Shown: one piece after another, positions 1-9,272 of the stretch | Numbering within the stretch: the stretch's first letter is position 1 | Layout of the letters: every line of letters begins with the position of its first letter | From: Marinovum sp048263515 | Lineage (GTDB): Bacteria > Pseudomonadota > Alphaproteobacteria > Rhodobacterales > Rhodobacteraceae | Assembly (NCBI RefSeq): GCF_048263515.1 | Contig: NZ_JBLXEC010000001.1 | Span: 248,001-312,000, forward strand | Reading direction: 5' to 3' | Length of the DNA stretch: 64,000 nt | Notes under the pieces: generated by a model | Told to the model about the DNA's origin: nothing | What the model saw: only the letters and a program-made list of their open reading frames with translations | Databases searched by the model: none | Program-made: the position numbers and the translations under genes

Positions 1-33
1 GATTTCATGATCGCAATGGAGGAGAACCCAATC

Positions 34-1065
34 ATGACGACCGATACACTCAACCGCCGGAGCCTGCTGGCCGGCACCGCCGCCGCCGCGACCCTTGCCA
101 TGCTGCCGCGTGCGGCCTTTGCCAAGGAACTGCTGCGCATGTCGACGCTGGGGCCGGGCACCAGCCCGAACCTGGTGATGACCACCTTCGCCAATATCGT
201 CAACGGCCAGTTGCCGGACTACGAGATCCAGATCAACGCCACCGGCGCCGCCACCCGCCACGTCCTGGAAGTGGCGATGGGCAAGACCGCGTTCTGCATG
301 TCCTCGCCGGCGCTGCATGCGCTGATGTCCAACCAGCGCGCGATGTTCGAGAAGATCGATCAGGCGCCGGAGCTGGCCAAGAAGCTGCGCACGGTGATCA
401 ACTTCCCCATGGGCATCTACCACATCGCGGCCTACGACAGCTCGGGCATCACCGAGATGGATCAGGTCAAGGGCAAGCGGGTGTTCCTCGGGCCGCCGGG
501 CGGCGTCGCCTATGCCACCATGGCCTATCTCTTCGAGGCGGTCACCGGCCTGAAGGCGGGCGAAGATTACGAGGCGGTCAAGCTCGGCTGGGATGCCGCC
601 GCCGCGTCGTTCCAGGACGGCAATCTCGACATCTACTGCAATCCGACCAACGCGCCCAGCCCGGTGCTGACGCAGATCGCGGTGACCAACCCGATCCGCT
701 TCCTCGGCATTCCCAAGGACAAGCTGGAGACCGACAAGATCAAGTCGCTCGCAGCGCGGCCCGGCTATGGCCTGACCACGCTGGCGTCGGACAAGTACGG
801 CGACAATCAGGTCAACGACGAAGAGGTGACCACCATCCGCGTGACCGCCAGCATCGTCACCAATCAGGATGCCGATGAGGAGATGATCTACCAGATGACC
901 AAGGCGTTCTTTGCCGGCGTCGAGGACATGCGCGACGGCGCGCCTTGGCTGGCCGCGATCACCCCTGAGGCGGCGGTTGGAGACATCAACCTGGCGCTGC
1001 ACCCCGGCTCGCTTCGTGCGCTCGAAGAGCTGGGCGTGACGATCCCCGACGCCGCCCGCGCGTAA
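34..1065 (+). CDS. TAXI-family TRAP transporter solute-binding protein
   Basis: Periplasmic binding protein of the TAXI class, which delivers substrates (often organic acids) to a fused TRAP permease. The 343-residue product opens with a twin-arginine-like export signal (NRRSLL, then a hydrophobic stretch ending AAFA before KELLRM). The rest reads like the family (STLGPGTSPN near the N-terminus, a GPPGGVAYATM segment mid-protein). I chose the ATG at 34 because GGAGG lies just upstream; an in-frame ATG at 7 would place extra residues before the signal. The permease is not in the window and may lie to the left. A hairpin and then a sulfatase-superfamily gene follow on the same strand, so the substrate may be a sulfate or phosphonate ester. 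That substrate is inference. Confidence 0.88.
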   Translation: MTTDTLNRRSLLAGTAAAATLAMLPRAAFAKELLRMSTLGPGTSPNLVMTTFANIVNGQLPDYEIQINATGAATRHVLEVAMGKTAFCMSSPALHALMSNQRAMFEKIDQAPELAKKLRTVINFPMGIYHIAAYDSSGITEMDQVKGKRVFLGPPGGVAYATMAYLFEAVTGLKAGEDYEAVKLGWDAAAASFQDGNLDIYCNPTNAPSPVLTQIAVTNPIRFLGIPKDKLETDKIKSLAARPGYGLTTLASDKYGDNQVNDEEVTTIRVTASIVTNQDADEEMIYQMTKAFFAGVEDMRDGAPWLAAITPEAAVGDINLALHPGSLRALEELGVTIPDAARA

Positions 1066-1073
1066 ACCGAACC

Positions 1074-1097
1074 GGCCGGGGCGTCAGCGCCCCGGCC
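1074..1097 (+). promoter_or_regulatory. GC-rich hairpin after binding-protein gene
   Basis: Perfect 10-bp inverted repeat GGCCGGGGCG / CGCCCCGGCC with loop TCAG, between the TAXI gene and the sulfatase-like gene. No T-tract follows, so it is more likely an mRNA 3'-end stabiliser or partial attenuator than a full terminator. Confidence 0.6.
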
Positions 1098-1120
1098 CGC
1101 CGTCCCAGGGATGCCCGATC

Positions 1121-2764
1121 ATGACCAAGAACGTTCTATTCATCATGTGCGATCAGCTGCGCTGGGACTACCTGTCCTGCACCGGGCATCCGCATCTGCA
1201 CACACCGCATATCGATGCGCTGGCCGCGCGAGGCGTGCTGTTCGACCGCGCCTACGTGCAATCGCCGATCTGCGGCCCGTCACGGATGTCCTTCTACACC
1301 GGGCGCTATGTCAGCTCGCACGGCTCCACCTGGAACAACATCCCGCTGAAGGTCGGCGAGATGACGCTGGGCGACCATCTGCGCCCCCTGGGCGTGCGCA
1401 CCGCGCTCTGCGGCAAGACCCACATGAAGGCCGATGAGGACGGGCTGAAGCGCCTCGGCATCGCCCCCGACAGCGAGATCGGCGTGCTGCTGTCGGAATG
1501 CGGGTTCGAGCCCTTCGAACGCGAGGACGGTCTGCACCCCGACGGCCCGCGCTATCCGCGCAACCCGGCTTATGACCAGTTCATGAAGCAGCGCGGCTGG
1601 CCGGATGAAAACCCCTGGGAGACGGTCGCCAACAGCGCCGAGGACGCCGACGGCAACATCCTCAGCGGCTGGTTCATGGACAACGCCGACAAGCCCGCCC
1701 GCGCCGCCGACGCGGAAAGCGAGACCCCCTATATCACCACCCGCGCGATGGATTTCATCCGCGAGGCGGGCGATACGCCGTGGTGCCTGCACCTGAGCTA
1801 CATCAAGCCGCACTGGCCCTATATCGTGCCGGCGCCCTACCACGACATGTATGGCCCCGAGACGCATCTCGACCCGGTGCGCAGCGAGGCCGAGCGCGAC
1901 ACCCCGCATCCCGTCTACGGCGCCTTCATGCAGGAGCGCGTGAGCCGCGCCTTCTGCGACGACGCCACCCGCACCCGGGTGCTGACTGCCTACATGGGGC
2001 TGATCAAGCAGATCGACGATCAGATGGGGCGGCTGATGGCGTTCCTCGAGGCGCAGGGCCTGACCGAGGAGACGATGATCGTCTTCACCTCCGATCACGG
2101 CGATTACCTCGGCGACCACTGGATGGGCGAGAAGGAGCTGTTTCACGACGCCTCGGCCCGCATTCCGATGATCGTGGTCGACCCGAGCGCAGAGGCTGAT
2201 GCCACCCGCGGGCAGACCTCTCATGCGCTGGTCGAGGCGATCGACCTCGTGCCCACGTTCCTCGATTATTTCGGCGGCGCGGCGGTGCCGCATATCCTCG
2301 AAGGGCAGTCGCTGCTGCCGGTGCTGCATGGACAGACCGACAGTCTGCGCGAGGTCGCGATCTCGGAATACGACTATTCCATGCGCGACGTCCGCAAGCG
2401 GCTGGGTGTCGAGGTCAAGGATGCCAGGCTGACCATGCTGTTCGACGGGCGCTGGAAATACGTCTTTGCCGAAGGCTTCCGCCCGATGCTCTTCGACCTG
2501 CAGAACGACCCCGACGAATTGACCGATCTCGGCGCCGATCCAGCCCATGCGGCGGAATGCGCCCGCATGGAAAAGCTGCACTTTGCCTGGGCGCGGCGCA
2601 CATCGCAGCGCACCACCCGGTCGGATGCCTGGATCGCCTCACTCGATCCCAGTCTGGGGGAAGCCAAGGCGGGGATCCTGATCGGCTATCGCAACGAGGC
2701 CGAACTGCGCGAGGTTCTCGGGACCGGCGCGGACTGCGACAGGAAAACCGACAAGGCCTCCTGA
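1121..2764 (+). CDS. Sulfatase / phosphonate monoester hydrolase-like enzyme (cytoplasmic)
   Basis: Alkaline-phosphatase-superfamily hydrolase of 547 residues. It carries the formylglycine motif CGPSR (Cys51), an N-terminal metal site (CDQ, Asp11) and the second metal signature TSDHGDYLGDH around residues 325-335. These features fit arylsulfatases and phosphonate monoester hydrolases. Length, the GLIKQIDDQMGRL segment and the YDYSMRDVR segment resemble the latter. There is no signal peptide, so the enzyme should act in the cytosol on a transported ester. The Cys must be oxidised to formylglycine; no maturase gene is in the window. It lies 55 bases after the TAXI gene on the same strand and is probably co-transcribed. 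Sulfate versus phosphonate specificity cannot be decided from sequence. Confidence 0.85.
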   Translation: MTKNVLFIMCDQLRWDYLSCTGHPHLHTPHIDALAARGVLFDRAYVQSPICGPSRMSFYTGRYVSSHGSTWNNIPLKVGEMTLGDHLRPLGVRTALCGKTHMKADEDGLKRLGIAPDSEIGVLLSECGFEPFEREDGLHPDGPRYPRNPAYDQFMKQRGWPDENPWETVANSAEDADGNILSGWFMDNADKPARAADAESETPYITTRAMDFIREAGDTPWCLHLSYIKPHWPYIVPAPYHDMYGPETHLDPVRSEAERDTPHPVYGAFMQERVSRAFCDDATRTRVLTAYMGLIKQIDDQMGRLMAFLEAQGLTEETMIVFTSDHGDYLGDHWMGEKELFHDASARIPMIVVDPSAEADATRGQTSHALVEAIDLVPTFLDYFGGAAVPHILEGQSLLPVLHGQTDSLREVAISEYDYSMRDVRKRLGVEVKDARLTMLFDGRWKYVFAEGFRPMLFDLQNDPDELTDLGADPAHAAECARMEKLHFAWARRTSQRTTRSDAWIASLDPSLGEAKAGILIGYRNEAELREVLGTGADCDRKTDKAS

Positions 2765-2806
2765 CCCGAGGGTCCGGAAACGCTCCTCGGTCGCCGGTCG
2801 GACGTT

Positions 2807-2842
2807 GGTCGCGTGACCAGAGGTCTGGTGCCCGGCGCGACC
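2807..2842. terminator. Nested inverted repeat between convergent genes
   Basis: Outer arms GGTCGCG / CGCGACC enclose an inner ACCAGA-GG-TCTGGT hairpin, in the gap between the converging sulfatase-like gene and ABC exporter gene. There is no T-tract. A bidirectional terminator is the natural reading of the position, but it is inferred. Confidence 0.4.
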
Positions 2843-2861
2843 GGACAGAGGTTGATCGACC

Positions 2862-4721
2862 TCAGGGCGTCTGGAGCGAGCCTCCGATGAAGCCGCCCGA
2901 CTGCCGGTTCCAGAGCGTCGCATAAAGCTGCCCGGCCGCCAGAAGCTCCCGGTGGGTGCCGCTCTCGACGATCCGGCCCTCGTCGAGCACCACGATCCGG
3001 TCCATCTCGGCGATTGTCGACAAGCGGTGCGCGATGGCGATCACCGTCTTGTCCCGCATCGCGCGGGTCAGCTCGGCCTGGATCTCGGCCTCGACCTCGC
3101 TGTCGAGCGCGCTGGTCGCCTCGTCGAGGATCAGGATCGGCGCATCCTTCAACAGCACCCGCGCGAGCGCGATCCTCTGCCGCTGACCGCCGGAGAGCTT
3201 GACGCCGCGTTCGCCCACATGCGCGTCATAGCCGGTGCGGCCCTTGCTGTCCTTCAGTTCGCAGATGAAGTCATGCGCCCGCGCCTCGCGCGCCGCGGCC
3301 TCGATCTGGGCCTGTGTCAGCCCCTCCTGTCCGATGGTCAGGTTCTCGCGCACCGAGCGGTTGAGCAGCGCCGCCTGCTGGCTGACCATGCCGATGGCGC
3401 GGCGCAGGCTCTCGGGATCGACCTTGCGGATGTCCTGACCGTCGATGCGGATCTCGCCGCCCTCGGGCTCGTAGAACCGCAGGATCAGGTTCACCAGCGT
3501 CGACTTGCCCGCCCCCGAGGGGCCCACCAGCCCGACCTTCTCGCCCGGGGCGATCTGCAGATCGACATCCCGCAGCCCGCCGCGGCCCTTGCCGTAATGA
3601 TGCCGCGCGCCCGCGACCGTGATCGCGCCCGCCGTCACCTGCAGCTCCGGCGCATCGGCGTCACAGGGAATGACCAGCGGTTGCGCGATGGTGTGCAGCG
3701 CCTCGCGGATCGAGCCGACCTGCTCGAAGATCCGCCAGACCGCCTCGAGGATCCATTCCGCCATGGTGGTGATCCTGAGCGACAGCGCCACCGCGGCACT
3801 GACCAGCCCGATGCTGGCGCTGCCCTGGCTCCAGAGCCAGATGCCATAGCCCACGATCCCGGCCATGATCACCCCCTCCAGCCAGACCGTCACCGTGCGC
3901 AGCGCCAGGCCGATCTGGCGGGCGTGAAACAGCGTCTCGCGGGTGTCCTCGAGCGAGACCATGTGATCGGCCTCGAGATCGGCCCGCCGGGCAAACAGGC
4001 TCACTGTGTCGAAGTTGGAAAAGGTATCGACCACCTTGCCGAGCAGGCCGGACTTGGCGGCGCTGAACGCCTCCATCGCGCGGATCATCCGCGGCACGAT
4101 CACCGCCATCAGCGCGATGTAGAGCGCCATCCAGACAAACAGCGGAATGGCCAGCCTGATGTCGGTGCCGGCCAGCAGCAGCACGACGCCGATCACGTAG
4201 ACAAAGCCGAAAGCCAGGGCGTTGATCGTCTGATAGATCGCGTCCGAGGCGTAGTTGCCCATCAGCACCAGCCGCGAGGCCGTGCGCCCGGCCAGGTCCT
4301 CCTGGAACCAGCCGACCGATTGCCGGGTCAGGTGATCGTGGGCGCGAAAGCGGAACAGGTTGGCGACATTGCAGGAAAACCCGATGTCGTTTATCGCGAA
4401 GCGGGCGAATTGCGTGAGCGGCCGCAGCAGGATCACCATCACCGCCGCAAAGCTCAGGCTGCGGCTGTGCTGCGCCCAGATCTCGGCGGGCGGGGTGTCG
4501 GCCAGCATGTCGATCAGCGTCCCGGCATAGCTGATCAGCCAGACCTCGACGCTTGCCGCCAGAATGGTGACGATCACGCTCAGCACCAGCACCCGACGCA
4601 GGGGCGGCAGATGCGATCTGAGATAGGGCCAGACCCGCGCCGCCGGCGCAGCCCCGTTGCCGTGGACATAAGGGTCAGAGAGATTGAGCGCGCGCCGCGT
4701 CAGCCAGTTGTAGAATTTCAC
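2862..4721 (-). CDS. ABC exporter, fused membrane and ATPase domains
   Basis: Half-transporter of 619 residues. The N-terminal half is an ABC type-1 exporter membrane domain (about six hydrophobic helices in residues 40-320). The C-terminal nucleotide-binding domain has Walker A GPSGAGKST, signature LSGGQRQR, Walker B ILILDEATSALD and the H-loop AHRLST. It should dimerise to pump a lipid, peptide or drug-like substrate across the inner membrane; the substrate cannot be read from sequence. It stands alone, converging on the sulfatase-like gene, with a 296-base gap upstream that probably holds its own promoter. Length and architecture are normal for MsbA/multidrug-type exporters. Confidence 0.93.
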   Translation of the reverse strand: MKFYNWLTRRALNLSDPYVHGNGAAPAARVWPYLRSHLPPLRRVLVLSVIVTILAASVEVWLISYAGTLIDMLADTPPAEIWAQHSRSLSFAAVMVILLRPLTQFARFAINDIGFSCNVANLFRFRAHDHLTRQSVGWFQEDLAGRTASRLVLMGNYASDAIYQTINALAFGFVYVIGVVLLLAGTDIRLAIPLFVWMALYIALMAVIVPRMIRAMEAFSAAKSGLLGKVVDTFSNFDTVSLFARRADLEADHMVSLEDTRETLFHARQIGLALRTVTVWLEGVIMAGIVGYGIWLWSQGSASIGLVSAAVALSLRITTMAEWILEAVWRIFEQVGSIREALHTIAQPLVIPCDADAPELQVTAGAITVAGARHHYGKGRGGLRDVDLQIAPGEKVGLVGPSGAGKSTLVNLILRFYEPEGGEIRIDGQDIRKVDPESLRRAIGMVSQQAALLNRSVRENLTIGQEGLTQAQIEAAAREARAHDFICELKDSKGRTGYDAHVGERGVKLSGGQRQRIALARVLLKDAPILILDEATSALDSEVEAEIQAELTRAMRDKTVIAIAHRLSTIAEMDRIVVLDEGRIVESGTHRELLAAGQLYATLWNRQSGGFIGGSLQTP

Positions 4722-5017
4722 CGCCGTCCCTCTTCACACATCACGGCCTTTCAGCCACAGGCCGCCACCATGGCGTCGGATCCGGGCCCCTGCAACTCGG
4801 AGAGGAGACATCTGCCGAAATCGAGCCGCATTCATCCGCTGAACGGCATGTTTTCGGGCGCTCGCGGCGCGAATGTCCGTGAACGAGACCCGAACTGCCA
4901 TTCCTGTTGGCGTCGAGGGGCAGGGGCCATCGGTCCAGTCCGCCATCGCGGCTGTCGGCTGGTTGCGGACGGCTCAGACACAGCCAGACGGCATGGACGG
5001 GCTCCGCCGACGATCTG
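4722..5017. other. Intergenic stretch with no recognised gene
   Basis: Gap of 296 bases between two leftward genes. I find no convincing coding sequence, RNA gene or clear terminator; the short open frames here lack ribosome sites and family resemblance. It probably carries the exporter promoter. Confidence 0.5.
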
Positions 5018-5929
5018 TCACGGTGACGAGATCGGCGAAAGGACTTCGAGCGTCATCTCGGAGGTCACGCTTTGACCCGGGTCCAGCCGCATCAGGCCGT
5101 CAGGGCCGGTGCGGGTTTCACCGCTGACATGGCTCTGTGGTTCCAGGGCAAAGCGATCCATTTCGGGCGTGGCGAACATCATCAAGGCCTCCAGCCCGCG
5201 CGCGGTCATCCGGACCTCGTGGTCGAGCGAAGGTTGCACGATCCGGGCGCTGCCGGACCAGCCGGAATAGCACTGGTTGCGCCAGGTATCCGGCAGGGGG
5301 CGAAGTCCTTTATAGTCTTCTACGCCGGGGATGGCGGTCCTGCCCCGCGGCAGGTGCCCCGCACCTTCCGGCCAGAGCGCCTCGGCGGCAAAGGCGACGC
5401 GGGTATCGGGCCTGCGCGGGAAATAGGGGTGAAACCCCATCCCGACGGGAACAGGCTCTGCCCCGGTGTTCTGCAGGGTCAGGGCAAACCGCGCGCCCTC
5501 GGGGATCAGGGCGATCGCGCAGGTCATGGCCACGGTCAGGGGATAGCGCCCCGTCAGGTCGAGGCGCATCGCGACGTGCTGCGGGCCGGTCTGCGTCACC
5601 GACCAGGCACGCTGCCATGCGACACCGTGCAAGGCCAGGGGGTCGTCGGTGTTGGGCTGAAGGGCAAAGCTGCGCGTCTCCAGGTGAAGGGCATTGTCTC
5701 GGGCCCGGTTGGCAAAAGGCGCCATAGGAAACATCGCCGCGGCGTCGATGCCGAGACAGCGGTCGTCAAGCGGCGCAAGAACGGGCACCCAGTGGCTCTG
5801 GCGGCGCAGGTCGAACGTCAGCACCGAGGCGCCAAGCCGGGGGGAAACCTCCATGTGGAAGCGGGGCGACTGCAGGTGGATCACGGGCGTGGCGGGGTTA
5901 TCGCGCACCGCCCCGGGCTCCGGCGTCAT
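5018..5929 (-). CDS. Aldose 1-epimerase (mutarotase) family protein
   Basis: Galactose-mutarotase-like protein of 303 residues, expected to interconvert alpha and beta anomers of an aldose so the following dehydrogenase receives the right form. Supporting sequence: the GMGFHPYF motif, which carries a conserved catalytic His, the FANRARDN segment near residue 80, and a C-terminal acidic region (FALEPQSHVSG). It is the last gene of the leftward operon that begins with the aldonate dehydratase at 12.2 kb and starts 6 bases after the regulator stop. Nothing is truncated. Sugar specificity is unknown; an arabinose/galactose-like sugar would fit the neighbours. Confidence 0.85.
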   Translation of the reverse strand: MTPEPGAVRDNPATPVIHLQSPRFHMEVSPRLGASVLTFDLRRQSHWVPVLAPLDDRCLGIDAAAMFPMAPFANRARDNALHLETRSFALQPNTDDPLALHGVAWQRAWSVTQTGPQHVAMRLDLTGRYPLTVAMTCAIALIPEGARFALTLQNTGAEPVPVGMGFHPYFPRRPDTRVAFAAEALWPEGAGHLPRGRTAIPGVEDYKGLRPLPDTWRNQCYSGWSGSARIVQPSLDHEVRMTARGLEALMMFATPEMDRFALEPQSHVSGETRTGPDGLMRLDPGQSVTSEMTLEVLSPISSP

Positions 5930-5935
5930 GGGGTC

Positions 5936-6682
5936 TCATGCACCGGCCACGGCGGCGCCGCCCGCCCGCGCCTCTGCGGCGCGCGTCAGGTCGCGTGCGG
6001 CCACGCCGATCAGCTCGGTCATCAAGTGCCGCGCGGTCTCGGCCTCGCGCATGCGGATGGCTTCCAGCACGTTGCGATGGGTTTCGAGCGAGGCGCCGAA
6101 GTTCTCCGACGCCTGTGTCGTCAGCCGAAAGCTCATGCGCAGCGCCGAGCCGATCACCGCGCCGAAGTTCGAGAATATCTCGTTCCGCGAGGCCATCAGG
6201 ATCGCATAGTGAAAGGCCTCGTCGGCCGCGACCGTCTCGTCGATGTCGTCGCCCCGGGCCGCGCACATCCGGCGAAAGGCGTCCTCCATGCGTCCCAGAT
6301 CGGTCCCGTCGGCCCGATGGGCGGCCATCTCGGCGGCGGCGGGCTCGATCACCTGTCGGGCTTCGGTCAGCGCGCGGATGAACCCCAGATCGGGGGGCAG
6401 GGCCTCGCGCCACGCGAGAAGCTCGCTGTCGAGGTGGTTCCAGTTGGCGGCGGGCTGCACGATCGTGCCGACCCGGGGGCGGCTCTCGACCAGGCCCTTC
6501 GCCGCCAGCATGCGCACGGATTCCCGCAGCGCCGTGCGGCTGACGTCCATCTGCGTGCGCAGGGTCTCTTCGGTCGGAAGCCGCTCGCCGGGCGCGATCT
6601 CTCCCGAGAGGATCATGCGCGCGAGTGTCGTGGTGATGATCTCGCGCGCGCCGCCCTGTCCGCGCTGTCGGGGTTCTGCCAT
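5936..6682 (-). CDS. FadR-type (GntR superfamily, FCD) transcriptional regulator
   Basis: DNA-binding regulator of 248 residues. The N-terminal winged helix-turn-helix (roughly residues 10-75) has the typical GEIAPGERLPTEETL and VSRTALRESVRML segments. The C-terminal FCD ligand domain shows the DEAFHYAILMAS pattern and a His-containing ETHRNVLEAIR helix. Members usually repress sugar-acid or carboxylate operons and release DNA when a pathway metabolite binds. It sits inside the operon it probably controls, 7 bases after the permease stop. The likely ligand, an aldonate or 2-keto-3-deoxy acid, is inferred from context. Confidence 0.9.
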   Translation of the reverse strand: MAEPRQRGQGGAREIITTTLARMILSGEIAPGERLPTEETLRTQMDVSRTALRESVRMLAAKGLVESRPRVGTIVQPAANWNHLDSELLAWREALPPDLGFIRALTEARQVIEPAAAEMAAHRADGTDLGRMEDAFRRMCAARGDDIDETVAADEAFHYAILMASRNEIFSNFGAVIGSALRMSFRLTTQASENFGASLETHRNVLEAIRMREAETARHLMTELIGVAARDLTRAAEARAGGAAVAGA

Positions 6683-6689
6683 GCCTGCC

Positions 6690-7679
6690 TCAGTTCCTGT
6701 TCAGACGGTACTCCGCAAGGAAAACCGCGAGTATCAGCAGCGTACCCTTTGCCAGCATCTGATAGAAGGTCGGAACCGCAGTCAGGATCATCCCATTGTT
6801 GAGCACGCCGATGATCGCCACGCCCAAGAGTGCGCCCACAACCGTGCCGCGCCCGCCCTGCATCGCGCAGCCGCCGAGAAAGGCCGCCGTGATCGCCTCG
6901 AGCTCGAGCCCGTCGGAGCCCGAGATCGGCTGCCCCGAGCCGGTGCGTGCCGCAAGAAGGATGCCGCCCACGCCGGCCATCACCCCGGAGACGACGTAGA
7001 TCGCCACCCGGTACCGCGGGATGTTCAGCCCCGACAGGCGCGCGACGATCGGGTTGCCGCCGATGGCGTAGTAATTCCGTCCGACAATGCTCTTGTGCAT
7101 GAAGATGTAGAAGCCGATGGCCACCGCGATCAGGATCCAGATCGGCGCCGGAAGGCCGAGGATCCGGCCGGTGCCGATCCAGCGGAAGGCGTCATTGAAG
7201 ATCGAGATCGACTGGCCGTTCGACAGGATGAAGGCGACACCGCGAAAGATCGCCATGGTGCCAAGTGTCACGATCACGGCGTTGATGCGCCCGTAGGTGA
7301 TGAGCAACCCGTTCATCAGCCCGGCCAGACCGCCGACGATCACCCCGACGACAAGCCCCAGCCCGGCCATCTCGGTGGCCTGGATGGTCATCGCCGTGGC
7401 CACCGTGGTCAGCCCGACGATGGAGCCCACCGAGATGTCGAGTCCGCCGGAAACGATCACCCCGGTCTGCGAAATCGCCAGAACGCCGAGGATCGCCACG
7501 CCCATGCCGATGTTGAGCAGGTTGCGGGTCGAAAAGAACACGTCGCCGCGCAGCACGCCGAAGATCACCAGCAGGCCGACGAGGGCCACCAGCAGGCTGA
7601 TGTTGTGGATGCCGATGCGTTCGACAAGCCGATGGGCCGTGGCGCCACCGCGCCCGGAGTTTGCGGTCTGATCGGTCAT
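6690..7679 (-). CDS. Sugar ABC transporter permease (RbsC/AraH type)
   Basis: Inner-membrane permease of 329 residues with eight or more hydrophobic segments and family hallmarks: GGLDISVGSIVGL after the third helix, GRINAVIVTLGTMAIFRG mid-protein, and GRGTVVGALLGVAIIGVLNNGM near the C-terminus. It forms the channel for the sugar delivered by the AraF-like binding protein encoded two genes upstream. Its start overlaps the ATPase stop by 4 bases, so the two are translationally coupled. Confidence 0.93.
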   Translation of the reverse strand: MTDQTANSGRGGATAHRLVERIGIHNISLLVALVGLLVIFGVLRGDVFFSTRNLLNIGMGVAILGVLAISQTGVIVSGGLDISVGSIVGLTTVATAMTIQATEMAGLGLVVGVIVGGLAGLMNGLLITYGRINAVIVTLGTMAIFRGVAFILSNGQSISIFNDAFRWIGTGRILGLPAPIWILIAVAIGFYIFMHKSIVGRNYYAIGGNPIVARLSGLNIPRYRVAIYVVSGVMAGVGGILLAARTGSGQPISGSDGLELEAITAAFLGGCAMQGGRGTVVGALLGVAIIGVLNNGMILTAVPTFYQMLAKGTLLILAVFLAEYRLNRN

Positions 7680-9208
7680 TGGCCGACTCCTTCATGTAGG
7701 TCCCGGGCGCTCTGGCCCTGTGGAATGGCCGCCGCCAGAATGGCCTCTTCACTGGCCTCGGCGCGGTCGAATTCGGCGCGGATGCGGCCATCGGCCATCA
7801 CCAGCACCCGGTCGGACAGGCCCAGAAGCTCTGGCAGTTCCGACGAAATCACGATGACCCCCAACCCCTGGGTGTCGGTCAGGCTGCGGATCAGGTCATA
7901 GATCTCGGATTTGGCCCCGACGTCGATGCCGCGGGTCGGCTCGTCGAGGATCAGTACCTTGAGATCGCTGGCCAGCCAGCGGGTCAGCACCACCTTCTGC
8001 TGGTTGCCGCCAGACAGCGAGGTGATCGGCGCATCCAGCGACGAAGCCTTGAGCCGCATCTGCGTCGAGACCCGGGATATCAGCTCCAGAGCCTTGTTGC
8101 GGCTGAAGAACCCCTTGCTCGAGACCTTCTGCGGCACGCAGAGGACCGCGTTCTCGAGGATGGTTTGCATCAGCAGCAGCGCCTCTTCCTTGCGGTCCTC
8201 GGGGGCAAAGCCGATGCCGGCGGCAATCGCCGCGGCGGTATCGCCAGAGGGCAGGTCGACACCGTCGATGCGCACCCGGCCGGCGGTGCGGCGGTGAAAG
8301 CCGAAGATGCCCTTGGCCAGTTCCGAGCGTCCGGCCCCGATCAGCCCGCCGATGCCCAGCACTTCGCCGGCGCGCAGTTGCAGCGTGATGTCCGAGACAT
8401 GCTCGGTGCTCATCCCGGCCACGTCGAGGATCACCTTGCCGGTCGAGGGGGTGCGGTCGGGGAACATGTCCGACAGGGGGCGGCCCACCATCAACTGGGT
8501 GATCCGTTCCTCGGTAATGCCCGCCGCCGGCAGATCGTCGACCAGCCGCCCGTCACGCAGCACCGCGACCCGGTCGGCCAGCCGGGTGATCTCGACCAGC
8601 CGGTGCGAGATGTAGATCACCGCCACGCCTTCGTCGCGCAGGCGGCGGATGATGGTGAACAGGCGGCGGGTCTCCTCGTCGGTCAGTGACGAGGTGGGCT
8701 CGTCAAAGGCGATGAGGCGCCCGCCGGCCTGCACCGCCCGCATGATCTCGATCATTTGGCGCTGGGCCGGACCGAGGCCGGCGCAGAGCTGCCGGGGGCG
8801 GAGTTCGCCGGACATCCCGAAGGTGTCCAGCAGGGCCTCGGTCTCGGCCTGGAGCCGGGTCCAGTCGAGAAAGTGGCGGCCCTTGCGCGGCAGGTCGCCG
8901 GCAAAGATGTTTTCGGCCACGGTCAGGTCCGGGACGATCTCGGGTTCCTGATGGATCACCCGGATCCCGGCGGAATGCGCATCGCGGGGCTGGGCAAAGC
9001 TGACCTCCTGCCCCTCGATGTGGATGCTGCCACGGGTCGGAGGAAACACGCCTTCGAGCAGGCGCATCATGGTGGATTTCCCGGCGCCATTCTCGCCGAC
9101 GAGCGCAAGCACCTGTCCGCCGTGAAACTCCAGGGTGATGTCGTTGAGCGCCTGCACCGGACCAAAGTGCCGGGTCAGACCGTCAATGCGGAGAAAGGGT
9201 ATAGTCAT
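7676..9208 (-). CDS. Sugar ABC transporter ATP-binding protein (AraG/RbsA type)
   Basis: Tandem two-domain ATPase of 510 residues powering carbohydrate uptake. Domain 1 has Walker A GENGAGKST and Walker B RLIAFDEPTSSL, with an unusual signature (LGPAQRQ). Domain 2 has the degenerate P-loop usual for this family (GLIGAGRSE), an intact signature LSGGNQQK and Walker B VLILDEPTRGID. It lies between the binding-protein gene and the permease gene in the same leftward operon, as in ara/rbs systems. Confidence 0.93.
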   Translation of the reverse strand: MTIPFLRIDGLTRHFGPVQALNDITLEFHGGQVLALVGENGAGKSTMMRLLEGVFPPTRGSIHIEGQEVSFAQPRDAHSAGIRVIHQEPEIVPDLTVAENIFAGDLPRKGRHFLDWTRLQAETEALLDTFGMSGELRPRQLCAGLGPAQRQMIEIMRAVQAGGRLIAFDEPTSSLTDEETRRLFTIIRRLRDEGVAVIYISHRLVEITRLADRVAVLRDGRLVDDLPAAGITEERITQLMVGRPLSDMFPDRTPSTGKVILDVAGMSTEHVSDITLQLRAGEVLGIGGLIGAGRSELAKGIFGFHRRTAGRVRIDGVDLPSGDTAAAIAAGIGFAPEDRKEEALLLMQTILENAVLCVPQKVSSKGFFSRNKALELISRVSTQMRLKASSLDAPITSLSGGNQQKVVLTRWLASDLKVLILDEPTRGIDVGAKSEIYDLIRSLTDTQGLGVIVISSELPELLGLSDRVLVMADGRIRAEFDRAEASEEAILAAAIPQGQSARDLHEGVGQ

Positions 9209-9235
9209 CGGGGTCTCCTTGGCTGGCTCCGGGTG

Positions 9236-9266
9236 GCAGAGGACGCCCGCCGGGGGCGCCCTCTGC
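9236..9266 (-). promoter_or_regulatory. GC-rich hairpin after binding-protein gene
   Basis: Near-perfect 13-bp inverted repeat GCAGAGGACGCCC / GGGCGCCCTCTGC (one wobble pair), in the gap between the AraF-like gene and its ATPase. There is no T-tract. It could protect the binding-protein mRNA and lower downstream expression. Confidence 0.6.
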
Positions 9267-9272
9267 TGTGGT

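Noticed and set aside
1280..2581. Long open frame (433 codons) antisense to the sulfatase-like gene
   Set aside because: High GC content creates long antisense frames; its product is Arg/His/Val-rich with no family resemblance, and the sense gene has all catalytic motifs.
2952..5075. 707-codon frame antisense to the ABC exporter
   Set aside because: Shadow of the exporter gene, whose Walker motifs are on the other strand; the composition is typical of an antisense GC-rich frame.
4873..5127. Small rightward frame upstream of the mutarotase gene end
   Set aside because: It overlaps the mutarotase gene on the opposite strand and has no ribosome site or motif.
6243..7901. 552-codon frame across the regulator and permease genes
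   Set aside because: Antisense to recognised genes and without motifs or a ribosome site.
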